A stretch of 64,000 nucleotides of DNA from Achromobacter aegrifaciens (GCF_902859735.1 NZ_CADIJY010000020.1:1-64000), one strand, 5' to 3'; counted from the stretch's first letter, positions 33,653-42,766 are shown. The notes: generated by a model not told the origin, from the sequence alone. Numbers and translations: made by a program.

Positions 33653-35104
33653 CTAGACGGGATCCCGATCCAGCCGGCGCACCGCCGCGCTCAGCGTCGA
33701 AAAATCGAACTCCTTGCGGCCGCGCAACAGGCAGCGCATCAGCACGGTCGTCACCACCGGCACCACCGCCGCCAGCAGGAAGGACTCCAGCAGGAACGAG
33801 GGCTTGTCGCCCGGCGCCGGGAAGTAGAACAGGCCGGCCGCCAAGCCGGAGATGGTGGCGACGGTGGCGGTGAGGCCGTCGTGCTTGCGGCTGAACAATC
33901 CGTAGAAGACCGGGAAGGCGGCTGCGGAGCACAGCAAGTCGGCCAGCAGGAACAGGTACAGCACGCTGTAGCCTTGCGAGGCCACGATCATGACCGGAAT
34001 GGCCATCAACAGCACCAGCCAGCGCGCCAGCCGCTTCATGGTCATGGAGCTGGCGTTGGGCATCAGGCGGCGCATGTCGACCGCGATGATGCTGGAGACG
34101 GCGCTGATCGCCGTGTCGGCGGTGCTCATGACCAGCGACAGCCCCAATGGAATCAGCGCAATCACGAACCATGCGGGGGCATGCGGCATGATGACGCTGA
34201 AGAGCGCGATGGAGCTGTCTCCCTGCGGCGCCAGGCCGACGAAGGCCAGGCCGAACAATCCCATGAGGAAGATGAAGGGCGCGACCAGCAGGCCGCCCAG
34301 CAGGAAACCGTTGCGCATGGAGCGCGCGTCGCGGGCGGCATAGATGCGCTGCCAGTTGCCCTGGTGGAATATTCCGGTCAGCAGGATGGCGACGAAGAAG
34401 GTCAGCCCCGCCTTGATGCCCACCGGATCGGTCAGGTCCAGCAACTGCGGCGCCTTGGCCTGTAGCGCTTCGATGGTGGGCATGGCCCCGCCCGCGGCTT
34501 GCCAGCCGACCAGGCACAGGATCACCAGCAGGGGCACGATCACCATCATCTGCACCTGGTCCGTGAAGATGGACGAGCGCAGGCCGCCGTAGGTGGTGTA
34601 GAGCAAGGTGGTGCCCATCACGATGGCGGCCGTGGCCCATAGCGGCACCGGCGCCAGCATGGTGACCAGCTTGGCGATCGCCGTGACTTCGGCCGACAGC
34701 GCAATGAAGAGATAGAACAGCATGATGAACAGCGCCAGGCCGTACATGGGCCGGCCGTAGCGCGCCATCAGGAACTCCGTCAGGGTGTGGCCGTGGGGGA
34801 TCAGTTCGCGCATGCGCCGTCCCAGCGGAATCATGACCAGGCGCGGCGACATCGATCCCAGCGCGTAGCCGATGACCGCAGCCAGGCCGCCCCAGGTCGC
34901 CGCCTGCGCCGGCGAGAACAGGATCCAGGCGCCCAGGGTCGAGGCCATCAGCGTCAGGATGGTGCCGAAGGCGCCCTGGCTGTTGCGGGCGACGATGTAG
35001 TCTTCCAGCGTGCCGCGCTTGCGGCGGGTGTACAGCACGCTGGCCACGGCAAAGCCGCCCGAAAACAGCAGCAGCCACATCAGGGCGGTTGATTGGGTCA
35101 ACAT
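33653..35104 (-). CDS. Sodium:solute symporter, probable thiamine or thiamine-precursor transporter
   Basis: SSS-family (PanF/PutP-like) membrane carrier of 483 residues with about 13 hydrophobic helices; the sodium-site region includes FGTILTLMASTLGAWILFSP near residue 45 and the YTTYGGLRSSIFTDQVQM motif near residue 165. Start at ATG 35104, preceded by GGGAGG at good spacing. The decisive clue to function is a TPP riboswitch in its leader. Thiamine-regulated SSS carriers have been proposed as thiamine or pyrimidine/thiazole-precursor transporters (ThiV group); I extend that by inference. Single gene, leftward. Confidence 0.9.
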   Translation of the reverse strand: MLTQSTALMWLLLFSGGFAVASVLYTRRKRGTLEDYIVARNSQGAFGTILTLMASTLGAWILFSPAQAATWGGLAAVIGYALGSMSPRLVMIPLGRRMRELIPHGHTLTEFLMARYGRPMYGLALFIMLFYLFIALSAEVTAIAKLVTMLAPVPLWATAAIVMGTTLLYTTYGGLRSSIFTDQVQMMVIVPLLVILCLVGWQAAGGAMPTIEALQAKAPQLLDLTDPVGIKAGLTFFVAILLTGIFHQGNWQRIYAARDARSMRNGFLLGGLLVAPFIFLMGLFGLAFVGLAPQGDSSIALFSVIMPHAPAWFVIALIPLGLSLVMSTADTAISAVSSIIAVDMRRLMPNASSMTMKRLARWLVLLMAIPVMIVASQGYSVLYLFLLADLLCSAAAFPVFYGLFSRKHDGLTATVATISGLAAGLFYFPAPGDKPSFLLESFLLAAVVPVVTTVLMRCLLRGRKEFDFSTLSAAVRRLDRDPV

Positions 35105-35221
35105 GGGTATCGGTCCTCCCGCTGCCGGCGGACAGCCGGACGCGCAACGCGGCGGCCCCGCCACGCTGGTGCGCAGGCCGCAAGATGAATGAAAGTCTAG
35201 GGAGGGCGCGCGGACTGCGCG

Positions 35222-35315
35222 ATGTCCTTCCCTTCGCCGGCATTACCCGGATCAGGTTCAAAGGGTTACCGCGATGCCGCGGAATCTCAGCCCTTGCAGG
35301 GCTCCCCCAGGAATT
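35222..35315 (-). ncRNA. TPP (thiamine pyrophosphate) riboswitch aptamer
   Basis: On the leftward strand the sequence shows the conserved THI-box elements in order: GGGGAGCCCTGC, GGGCTGAGATT, then ACCCTTTGAACCTGATC, CGGGTAATGCCGGCG and AAGGGAA. P1 is formed by CTTCCC/GGGGAG-type pairing of the ends. It lies 118 bases before the symporter start. When TPP binds, expression of the transporter should drop. A CCCTCCC stretch at 35206-35200 could pair with the ribosome site GGGAGG at 35120-35115, suggesting control of translation. Confidence 0.95.
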
Positions 35316-35492
35316 GCCGCAAGATTAGGAGAGCGGCACGGCAATGTCAACGCGCCAGGCACGGACGACCGCCCACGGCTTTTGTGCTAAGTTCGCCCGC
35401 GTGCGGCGGCAGTTTTCCTGTCCGCCGCCGCAATCGTAGAGCCTGACCATGCCTATCGCGCCTTTTACCGCCCCTGCCCGGGCAGGATCGCC

Positions 35493-36773
35493 ATGCTGCA
35501 TCTGAACCTGTTCATCTTCGGCTGCGGCCACCATCGCGCCGCCTGGCGCCATCCGGATTCGGCCGCCGAGCGGCTGGGCGACATCGCCTATTACGAGGAA
35601 CTGGCGCGCACCGCCGAACGCGGCAAGCTGGATGCCATTTTCTTTGCCGACGGACAATCGGTCGACAACATCGGCGACGGCCCGCGCTGGCACCTGGAAC
35701 CGCTGACCGCCATGGCCGCGATTGCGCGCGCCACCTCCCGCATCGGCCTGATCAGCACGGTCTCCAGCACCTTCTTCACGCCCTTTCACGCAGCCCGCAT
35801 GGTGGCCTCGCTGGACCATATTTCGGGCGGTCGCATGGGCTGGAACGTGGTCACGTCCATGTTCGACGCCGAAGCGCGCAACCACGGCTACGAGTCCATG
35901 CCGGGGCACGACTGGCGCTATGCGCGCGCCGAGGAGTTCGTCGACGTCGCATTGAAGCTGTTTGACTCTTGGGACGCGGATGCCCTGGCCATCGATCGCG
36001 CCGGCGACTATGGCGTGCCTGCGCGCGTGCACAAGATCGGCCATCATGGCGAGCATTTCCTGGTCGATGGCCCCCTGACGGTGCCGCGTCCGCCGCAAGG
36101 CCGCCCGGTGCTGTTCCAGGCCGGCGCCTCGGACCAGGGCCGCGATCTGGCCGCGCGGCGCGCCGAAGCGATCTACGCCGTCGCCTACGACCTGCCCGCG
36201 GCGCAGGCCTACTACCGCGACATCAAGCGGCGCGTGCTGGCCGCCGGACGCCCGGATTTCGTGCCCATCATGCCGGGCCTGGTCACCTACGTGGGCTCGA
36301 CCGAGGCCGAAGCCCGGGCCAAGCAGCGCGAACTGGACACGCTGCTGCCCAGCGACGCGTCGCTGCGCCAACTGGGCATGTTCGTGCTGCAGGATTGCTC
36401 CGCCTGGGAATTGGACGCGCCCGTCCCCACCCTGCCGCCCCTGGCCGAATTCACCGGCCCCAAGGGCCGCTACGCCACCATCCTGCGCATCATCGAAACC
36501 GAAAAGCCCACCGTGCGCCAGTTGCTCGGAAGGTTGGCGGCCGGCGGCGGCCACTGCACCATGGTGGGCACGCCCGAACAGATCGCCGACAGGATGGAAC
36601 ACTGGTACCGCAACGAAGGCGCCGACGGCTTCAACCTGATGCCGCCTTCCCTGCCCGGAGGCATCGACGATTTCGTCGAGCAAGTGATTCCGGTGTTGCA
36701 ACGCCGGGGTTTGTTCCGCACCGAGTACCAGCACCGCACGCTGCGCGGGCACCTGGGGCTGGAATCCCGATAG
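35493..36773 (+). CDS. LLM-class flavin-dependent monooxygenase (NtaA/SnaA/DszA family)
   Basis: Two-component flavin monooxygenase of 426 residues that uses reduced FMN supplied by a partner reductase. The TIM-barrel fold is shown by LNLFIFGCGHHRAAWRHP at the start, ARTAERGKLDAIFFADG, the ISTVSSTFFTPFHAARM stretch, SGGRMGWNVVTS and VLFQAGASDQGRDLAAR. Relatives oxidise nitrilotriacetate, EDTA, dibenzothiophene sulfone or alkanesulfonates; the substrate cannot be told from sequence. No flavin reductase or transporter gene is adjacent. A 9-base GC hairpin (35402-35432) lies in its leader. Confidence 0.9.
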   Translation: MLHLNLFIFGCGHHRAAWRHPDSAAERLGDIAYYEELARTAERGKLDAIFFADGQSVDNIGDGPRWHLEPLTAMAAIARATSRIGLISTVSSTFFTPFHAARMVASLDHISGGRMGWNVVTSMFDAEARNHGYESMPGHDWRYARAEEFVDVALKLFDSWDADALAIDRAGDYGVPARVHKIGHHGEHFLVDGPLTVPRPPQGRPVLFQAGASDQGRDLAARRAEAIYAVAYDLPAAQAYYRDIKRRVLAAGRPDFVPIMPGLVTYVGSTEAEARAKQRELDTLLPSDASLRQLGMFVLQDCSAWELDAPVPTLPPLAEFTGPKGRYATILRIIETEKPTVRQLLGRLAAGGGHCTMVGTPEQIADRMEHWYRNEGADGFNLMPPSLPGGIDDFVEQVIPVLQRRGLFRTEYQHRTLRGHLGLESR

Positions 36774-36820
36774 GCCGGCGCAGCGGCCCCTGGCCGGCCA
36801 TTTCGTTCCTGCGCGCAGGA

Positions 36821-37039
36821 TTATCCGGCTTGCGTGACAGGCCGCCTGTGCTTGGCCTTCGCGGCATCGCGCGCGGCTGCCTCGACGATCAGGGCCTGGC
36901 GTTTGCGGAAAGTGGCCTGGCGCCTGGCCGCTGCGCGCGTCGCGATCCAGTCATAGAGCAGTACGCCCGGCTGGCGCAACAGCGCCGCGATCAAGATACC
37001 GGCGGCGGCGCCCAGCAGGCCGAACAACAACCCGTGCAT
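36821..37039 (-). CDS. Small membrane protein at the end of the MarC operon
   Basis: Unrecognised protein of 72 residues. One hydrophobic segment (LLFGLLGAAAGILIAALL, residues 4-21) is followed by a strongly basic tail rich in Arg, Lys and Ala (TRAAARRQATFRKRQ, AAKAKHRRP). The N-terminus is most likely in or across the inner membrane with the tail in the cytoplasm. The ATG shares a base with the upstream hydrolase stop (TGATG), indicating coupled translation, so it belongs to the envelope operon that starts with the MarC gene. Confidence 0.65.
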   Translation of the reverse strand: MHGLLFGLLGAAAGILIAALLRQPGVLLYDWIATRAAARRQATFRKRQALIVEAAARDAAKAKHRRPVTQAG

Positions 37040-38943
37040 CAGCGCGCTCCCTGTTCCAGCTGAAGCCGCAGAATGCGCCTGAGCTCCAGGATCGCCTGCG
37101 GCGTCTCCTGCACGCTGTGCGAGAACGGAATAATCTTCTCGGACTCGGCTCCGTCCAGATGCGCGCTGCGGTACGGCACCAGCCCGTCGTCCGAATCCGC
37201 CAGCGGGACGCCGGGCGTATTGTTCGCAATGATGCTGTGGTAGCGCACCGCCGGCGAAATCGGCATGGACTCGGTCAGTTTCACAAATCGGTCCTTTTCG
37301 CTCAGGTTGTCCACGCCATTGGGCACCCGGATCGAGGTTTCTGGCCGGGGCGGCCCATCGGCGTCGGCCAGCCTGTTGAGCTTGGCGAACTGCCTGACTA
37401 CGGTCACAGGCAGCGTGATCAGGTTGGACAGCCAACGCGACAAAGTGTTCTCGGCAAATGGCGTACCCCGGTGCGGCGCCGCGATGAACACCGCGCGCGA
37501 GATGCCGGGAAATGGCTCGAAGCTCAGCACCGGGTCGAATTCAGCATGCGCCTCGGCCAGGCGGGTCTCGTCCAGCTTGGCGTGGTCGCGCAATGCGTCC
37601 CAGAGCACGGTGCCGGACGAGGATACCAGCAGCCGGCTCAGCACGCCCCCCATGCTGTGCCCGATGATAACGGCATCGCGTGAAGCTTGCGCCGCCCCCA
37701 TGGGATCGAAATGCTCGATCGTCTGGCGCAGCGCATCGCGGATGGCGCGGTTGTTCAGCGCCAGCGGCGTGTTGGTCGGGTAATAGACCTGCCAGATCTG
37801 GTAATTCTGGCGCAGGGTTTCATCGCCCAGCACCTCGTTGGCGACGTTGATCCAGGCCTCGGGGCTGCTCGCCAGACCGTGCAGCATGACGACGGTGCGC
37901 CGGTCCGGGTCGTAGGGCTGTAACAGGTATACGTGCGGCGCCTCGATGCCCTCTTCCTTGCCCAGCACGTTGCGCAGCGCCTGGGTGGCGAAGCCCGACC
38001 GCGCCAGCCACAGGCCGTAGCCCGACGTGAAGTTGGCGGCCAGCGGCACCTTCGTGCCGGCCAGTTCGACCGAGTCCCGCTTGTATGGATCGTAGGCCGC
38101 CAGGGTCGCATTGTGCGTGGCCATGACTTCCTCCAGCGTGCCGCCGGGAAAAGCCATGATGACGGTCACTGCCGGAAACGGCGTTTCACTGTACGGCGTC
38201 TTGAAGGTGTCGGCATCGTTGACACGGCGCGCCGTGACCGCCACCAACTCGGCGCCGAAGCCGTCGCGCCGGTACATGCTGCGCAGCCCCCGGAAGGTCA
38301 AGTTAGCCGCGGGCACCAGTTCGTGCGGAAACTGCTTGCCGCCGGGCAGCTTGACATCGGACATCTCGCCCACGACCTGCCAGGGTCCCGCCGCCATGCT
38401 GGCCCCGGGTTCCGGCGGACGGCCGCGATGCTGCTCGAACAGGCGCGTGACGGCCTGCTGCACCGCGTAGTTGTAATAGTCGCGCACCTGGGTCTGGCGG
38501 TCCTCGAAGGCGCGGTCGCTGGGCGAGCGCGGCGTGAAGAACAGATAGGCATAGGCGGCCCGCGCCGTCTGCAGATAGGCGTCCAGCAGCTCGTCCTGGC
38601 CGGCCTGGCCGTCGGGGCGCTGCTTTTCCGTGGCCAACGCCTCCATCAGCCAGACTTCGGACAGCGTGGAGAGGCGCCGTTCGCTGTCCAGCCCATCCAT
38701 GGTGGCAAGCGCGCGGGTACAGGCGTCGCGATCCTTGCGGCATTCCTGCGCGTTCAGGCCCAGCACGGCCATGGACTCGCGCGCGGAGGCGCTCAACTGG
38801 CCGGTGGTGAGCACGTCGCCGCGGCGCTGGGCGATGTAGTCCTGGGTGCTGACGGAAGACACCTTGACACCTGCGCAGCCGGCGCACAGCAGCAGGGCCA
38901 GGATCGCGCCGCCCTTCGCGCCGGCCGCCCGGATTCCGCTCAC
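37039..38943 (-). CDS. Lipoprotein alpha/beta hydrolase (lipase-like)
   Basis: Large predicted lipoprotein of 634 residues, starting at GTG 38943 which overlaps the DUF4105 stop (GTGA). A signal segment GGAILALLLCAGCAG gives a plausible lipobox Cys near residue 21. The first 300 residues are helical and unlike known enzymes. The second half is an alpha/beta hydrolase: VVMLHGLASSPEAW (oxyanion region), nucleophile elbow IIGHSMGGVLS, and a C-terminal His in PFSHSVQ. The group is like esterases or lipases anchored in the envelope. Its tight coupling with MarC, DUF4105 and a small membrane protein suggests a joint envelope role. Confidence 0.85.
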   Translation of the reverse strand: MSGIRAAGAKGGAILALLLCAGCAGVKVSSVSTQDYIAQRRGDVLTTGQLSASARESMAVLGLNAQECRKDRDACTRALATMDGLDSERRLSTLSEVWLMEALATEKQRPDGQAGQDELLDAYLQTARAAYAYLFFTPRSPSDRAFEDRQTQVRDYYNYAVQQAVTRLFEQHRGRPPEPGASMAAGPWQVVGEMSDVKLPGGKQFPHELVPAANLTFRGLRSMYRRDGFGAELVAVTARRVNDADTFKTPYSETPFPAVTVIMAFPGGTLEEVMATHNATLAAYDPYKRDSVELAGTKVPLAANFTSGYGLWLARSGFATQALRNVLGKEEGIEAPHVYLLQPYDPDRRTVVMLHGLASSPEAWINVANEVLGDETLRQNYQIWQVYYPTNTPLALNNRAIRDALRQTIEHFDPMGAAQASRDAVIIGHSMGGVLSRLLVSSSGTVLWDALRDHAKLDETRLAEAHAEFDPVLSFEPFPGISRAVFIAAPHRGTPFAENTLSRWLSNLITLPVTVVRQFAKLNRLADADGPPRPETSIRVPNGVDNLSEKDRFVKLTESMPISPAVRYHSIIANNTPGVPLADSDDGLVPYRSAHLDGAESEKIIPFSHSVQETPQAILELRRILRLQLEQGAR

Positions 38944-39974
38944 TGCGCGGCCCCAGCGGATGCCGGTTGGCGGATGGCCCGCGAAAACTCGACCGGATCG
39001 GGGCCCGGCAATGCGGGCTTGCCAAGGTAGGCTTGTTCGCGCAGCTTGGCCAGCGGCTTGCGGGTATCCAGGCCGCCTTGTTCGTAGAGGTATTCCGGCA
39101 GGTAGCCGGACAGGAGGATGCGGTAATCCATCGGCAGGCCCGGCACGATGGCGCGCACCATGCTGTAGACCAGCGTCGTGCAATTGGCGGTCACCGTGTG
39201 ATAGAAGCGCGGCGCGTCGGCCAGTTCATTCGCGGTGCGCACATAGGACAAGAACAATTCGCGCATGGCGGGCACGGGCATGTCGACGGGATACAGGTAC
39301 ACGCGTTCGGCGCGCGGCCCGGCCCGCACGTAGAGGATGTCGCGCTCCTGCGCGGCGATCACGCTCAGTTCGAACTGCTTGAAGAAGCCGCCGATCTCGG
39401 AAAACTGCTCGCCGCGTTCCTTGCGGATCTCGACTGAAAACACGACGTGACGGCCGTCGGTGAAACCGAAGGAGACCAGCGTGTGGGCGATGGCCGGGCT
39501 GCCCCAGTACGACAGGACCATGTCCACGGAAACGAGCTCGTTCAGGTTGTACTGCTGGCTTTCCCAGCGCGCCGTGTAGCGCGCGTCGGTATCGGCCTGC
39601 CAGTCGAAGTCGCGCACGCTGTCCAACGTGACGATGGATCCGGAGACGCTGCCGCGCAGCGTGCGCGCCACATCGTCCGCCCAGATCCGGTCGTTGGACG
39701 GGGCCAGAGTCTGCCACCAGACGCACAGCGCGGCCATGCCGATCAACCAGGTCCAGGCGGATCGCCGCGTGCGTCCGCGCCACAGCGCGACGGCCGCATA
39801 CAGGCACAGCGCGGCCCAGGCCAGCGCCGCTACGCCTTGCACCACTGTGCCGCCCGGCATGCGGTAGAACAGCGCCAGACCGCCCCACAGCGCGGACAGG
39901 ATAAGAACAAGACTGAAGATGACGCGTCCGGCGATCGCCAGGCAGCCGCGCCCGGGTCGATTACATGCCGCCAT
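38940..39974 (-). CDS. DUF4105 (Lnb N-terminal periplasmic domain) membrane protein
   Basis: Protein of 344 residues with three N-terminal hydrophobic segments (near 15-35, 45-63 and 73-88), then a periplasmic DUF4105 domain. Within it SPAIAHTLVSF (His near 163) and TVTANCTTLVY (Cys near 270) are the conserved His and Cys positions; DUF4105 has been grouped with papain-like NlpC/P60-type folds, so a thiol hydrolase or acyltransferase is possible. Its start overlaps the MarC stop by 14 bases and its stop overlaps the hydrolase start by four. Biochemical role unknown. Confidence 0.85.
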   Translation of the reverse strand: MAACNRPGRGCLAIAGRVIFSLVLILSALWGGLALFYRMPGGTVVQGVAALAWAALCLYAAVALWRGRTRRSAWTWLIGMAALCVWWQTLAPSNDRIWADDVARTLRGSVSGSIVTLDSVRDFDWQADTDARYTARWESQQYNLNELVSVDMVLSYWGSPAIAHTLVSFGFTDGRHVVFSVEIRKERGEQFSEIGGFFKQFELSVIAAQERDILYVRAGPRAERVYLYPVDMPVPAMRELFLSYVRTANELADAPRFYHTVTANCTTLVYSMVRAIVPGLPMDYRILLSGYLPEYLYEQGGLDTRKPLAKLREQAYLGKPALPGPDPVEFSRAIRQPASAGAAQ

Positions 39975-40644
39975 GCTGTTGCACGATTTCCAGAACGCCG
40001 TTGATCACGAACTGCACCGCCATGCACACGAGCAGGAAGCCCATGATGCGGGAGATGGCTTCCACCCCGCCCTGCCCGATCACGGCCACGATGCGCCCGG
40101 CCGAACGCAGGCATATCCAGAACAGCAGGCCCAGCAGGGAGAACACAAGGATGGGAGTCACCGCCAGCACCCAGGGCGCATAGGTCTGCGTCACCGAGGC
40201 ATCGAGGGTCGCCGCGCCGCTGATGATCATGGCGATGGTGCCGGGGCCCGCCGTGCCAGGCATCGCCAGCGGCACGAAGGCGATGTTGGGCGTCTGCCGA
40301 TTGGCCTGAGCATCGGCCACGTCGGCCTCGGAGGCGGTCGACGGCGCGGATGGGAACACCATGCTGAAGCCGATGCTGGCCACGATCAGCCCGCCGGCGA
40401 TGCGCAGCCCCGGGATCGAAATGCCGAAGGTATGCATGATCCAGGCGCCGGCGTAGTAGGTGACCAGCATGATGCCGACCACGTAAAAGGCGGCCTGCCT
40501 GACCTGGCGTTCGCGCTCTTTATAGGGAATCTGCTGGCCCAGGGACAGCAGCAATGTCATGGAGGTCAGGGGATTGGCCAGAGGCAGCATCAAGGCCAGC
40601 CCCAGGCTGACCAGTTTTCCCAATTGAACCAGGTCGTCGATCAT
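39961..40644 (-). CDS. MarC-family integral membrane protein
   Basis: Six-helix inner-membrane protein of 227 residues of the MarC/UPF0056 family. Family segments include LANPLTSMTLLLSLG, AFYVVGIMLVTYYAG, LRIAGGLIVASIGF, the FVPLAMPGTAGPGTIAMI core and GFLLVCMAVQFVINGV at the end. Despite the name, MarC is not established as an antibiotic transporter and its function is unknown. It is the first gene of an overlapping leftward operon (MarC, DUF4105, hydrolase, small membrane protein) and is divergent from a TetR gene, with a perfect palindrome in the gap. Confidence 0.9.
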   Translation of the reverse strand: MIDDLVQLGKLVSLGLALMLPLANPLTSMTLLLSLGQQIPYKERERQVRQAAFYVVGIMLVTYYAGAWIMHTFGISIPGLRIAGGLIVASIGFSMVFPSAPSTASEADVADAQANRQTPNIAFVPLAMPGTAGPGTIAMIISGAATLDASVTQTYAPWVLAVTPILVFSLLGLLFWICLRSAGRIVAVIGQGGVEAISRIMGFLLVCMAVQFVINGVLEIVQQHGGM

Positions 40645-40710
40645 GGTGATGAGCGCTGCGGGCGCCGGCGTTGCGGCGGGTCACAGCTGCTTGGATGATG
40701 TTGCAAGCGC

Positions 40711-40729
40711 GTAATGTACTATACATTAC
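40711..40729. promoter_or_regulatory. TetR-type operator between the MarC operon and its regulator
   Basis: GTAATGTA-CTA-TACATTAC is a perfect 19-base inverted repeat in the 152-base divergent gap. It is placed to block promoters in both directions and is the obvious target for the adjacent TetR protein. Confidence 0.75.
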
Positions 40730-40796
40730 ACAAATTCAACCAGACATCCGCCTGGTGCAAGAGAGTCCGCGACCGATACGCGGCCATGGGAATGAA

Positions 40797-41435
40797 GTGA
40801 ATACGATTCCAGACGATACGGCGCCGCGCGCGCTGACCAGCCGCGGCGAGGCGCGCCGCGAGCGCCTGCTCGAAGCCGCAACCCAGTCACTGCTGGAGCA
40901 CGGCTACGCGCAAACTTCCATCCAGCGCATCGTGCGCCAGGCGGGCGGGTCGGCGGCCACCGCCTACCAGCTATTCGGCAACAAGGAAGGCCTGCTGGTT
41001 GCGGTGCTGGAGCACGAATTGAACGGCATGCGCGCGGCGGTCTTCGCCGACGCCATGCTGGACCAGCCCGTCGGTCCCGCTCTGCATGAACTTGCGCGAC
41101 GCCTGCTGACCTACGCCCTGCAGCCCAAATCGGCTGCGCTCTACCGCCTGATCGTGTCGGAATCGCATCGCCTGCCGCACCTGGCCGAATCCCTGCGGCA
41201 GGCGGTGGAAGTGCAACTGCACGCGCCCCTGGAACAATGCCTGACACGCGCTTGCGCGCGCGGCGAATTGCGCATCGACGATCCGCGCCTGGCAGCGCGT
41301 ACCCTGGGCAACCTGATCAACGGCATCGCCTCGCACGCGCGGCTGACCGGCGGCCGCGCCGACGGCCCCGACGCAGACCATCTGGCCACCTGCCGCTACG
41401 GGGTGGATACCCTGTTGCGCGCCTTCCGCGCGTAA
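40797..41435 (+). CDS. TetR-family regulator of the MarC operon
   Basis: TetR-type regulator of 212 residues. The DNA-binding domain is RGEARRERLLEAATQSLLEHGYAQTSIQRI...TAYQLFGNKEGLL (residues 15-65); the C-terminal half resembles the TetR_C AefR-like group (YRLIVSESHRLPHLAES). I start at GTG 40797 with GGGA upstream; the frame is open farther but would run through the operator. It is divergent from the MarC operon and its 3' end overlaps the convergent MFS gene by 40 bases. Ligand unknown. Confidence 0.88.
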   Translation: MNTIPDDTAPRALTSRGEARRERLLEAATQSLLEHGYAQTSIQRIVRQAGGSAATAYQLFGNKEGLLVAVLEHELNGMRAAVFADAMLDQPVGPALHELARRLLTYALQPKSAALYRLIVSESHRLPHLAESLRQAVEVQLHAPLEQCLTRACARGELRIDDPRLAARTLGNLINGIASHARLTGGRADGPDADHLATCRYGVDTLLRAFRA

Positions 41436-42661
41436 TCGCCGCGCCACTCGCCCCACCCAGCCCGCGCCAGCATCAGCGCCGGCCAGAGCATGCAGGCCGC
41501 AGCCAGCCATAGATTGGCCCGCAGCCCCAATGCGTCCACGCTGGGCACGCCCAGCAGCGAACCTGCCGCGATGCCCAGGTTGAACACCGCGACGAACAGC
41601 GATGTGGCGGCTTCCACGGCATCCGGCGCGGCCTTCATCATCCAGGTTTGCAGCGACACCGACACCGCGCCATAAGCCAGGCCCCACAGCAAGAGCAAGA
41701 CCGCGACGGCCGGGCGCAACTGCCCCAGCATGCCCAGCAGCAGCAAGACCATCAGCAGGCTGACCGCGATCATCAGCAGCGTCGCGGCCGGCCGCCTGGC
41801 GGCCGCAGTCCCGCCCAGGAAGTTGCCCGCCACACCCGCCGCGCCGTAGGCGAAAAGCAGCGGTCCGATCCAGTTCTCTCCGAACGCCGCGTGGATCTGC
41901 AGCAGCGGACGGACGAAGGTGTAGGCCATGAAATGGCCCGCGACGAGGAACAGCGTGATCAGGAGACCCCGCCGCAGGCCCGGATTGGCCAGCTGCGACA
42001 CCAGTTGGCGCGGACGCAGCGAACGCGCGGTGGGCAACGGCGGCAGGCTCAGCAGATTCAGCAGCAGCACGGCGGCGCACAGCGCGGCCATGGCGCCGAA
42101 GGCCGCGCGCCAGCCAGCCAGCTCGCCGATGAAGGCGCCCAGCGGTACGCCCAGCACGGACGCCACCGCGACCCCGCCGAAGATGACGGAAGTGGCCAGT
42201 CCCACCGAGCCCGCCCCGACCAGCCTGCCCGCCAATCCACCCGCGATCGCCCAGATGCCGCCGATGCAAAAGCCCACCAGCACCCGCGCCGCCAGGAACC
42301 ACGCCATGCTGGGCGCCCAGGCGCTGGCCGCGTTGGCGCAGGCCAGCAGCGCCAGCAAACCGCAAAGGATCACGCGGCGGTCCGCCCCCTTCGCGCCGAT
42401 GACGACCAGCGGCGCGAACAGCGCCGCCAGGATGGCCGGCACGAACAGCATGAAGCCGCCCATGCCCACCGAAACGTCGAGCGCAGCGGTAATGGGCACG
42501 AACAGCCCCACCGGCAGCATTTCGGTGGTGACCACGCAGAAGGTCGCCAGGCCGACGGCGATCACGCCCAGCCACGCACGCCAGCCAGCGCGCTCAGGCA
42601 TGGGTTCGGTAAACGAAGCGCCAGCGATGGCGTGGTCTTCAGGGGAAATGCCGCGAGTCAT
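41396..42661 (-). CDS. MFS transporter, DHA1 drug/sugar efflux type
   Basis: Twelve-helix MFS exporter of 421 residues. Start at ATG 42661. The first helix VIAVGLATFCVVTTEMLPVGL is typical of the AraJ/YdhP/NepI-like DHA1 group, followed by the motif A loop (GAKGADRRVILCGLLAL) and RVLVGFCIGGIWAI. These carriers export drugs, arabinose-type sugars or purine derivatives. It is divergent from a LysR gene with a 105-base gap and convergent with the TetR gene, overlapping it by 40 bases. Confidence 0.9.
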   Translation of the reverse strand: MTRGISPEDHAIAGASFTEPMPERAGWRAWLGVIAVGLATFCVVTTEMLPVGLFVPITAALDVSVGMGGFMLFVPAILAALFAPLVVIGAKGADRRVILCGLLALLACANAASAWAPSMAWFLAARVLVGFCIGGIWAIAGGLAGRLVGAGSVGLATSVIFGGVAVASVLGVPLGAFIGELAGWRAAFGAMAALCAAVLLLNLLSLPPLPTARSLRPRQLVSQLANPGLRRGLLITLFLVAGHFMAYTFVRPLLQIHAAFGENWIGPLLFAYGAAGVAGNFLGGTAAARRPAATLLMIAVSLLMVLLLLGMLGQLRPAVAVLLLLWGLAYGAVSVSLQTWMMKAAPDAVEAATSLFVAVFNLGIAAGSLLGVPSVDALGLRANLWLAAACMLWPALMLARAGWGEWRGDYARKARNRVSTP

Positions 42662-42766
42662 GGTCAAAGGTTCCAGGCAAGGCCCAGGCCGGGCCGACTC
42701 CTGGGCAGTCTACTGTTTCCATTTCGCTGATAAAGTAGGAAAACCAATAAACACAAGGGACGAATC

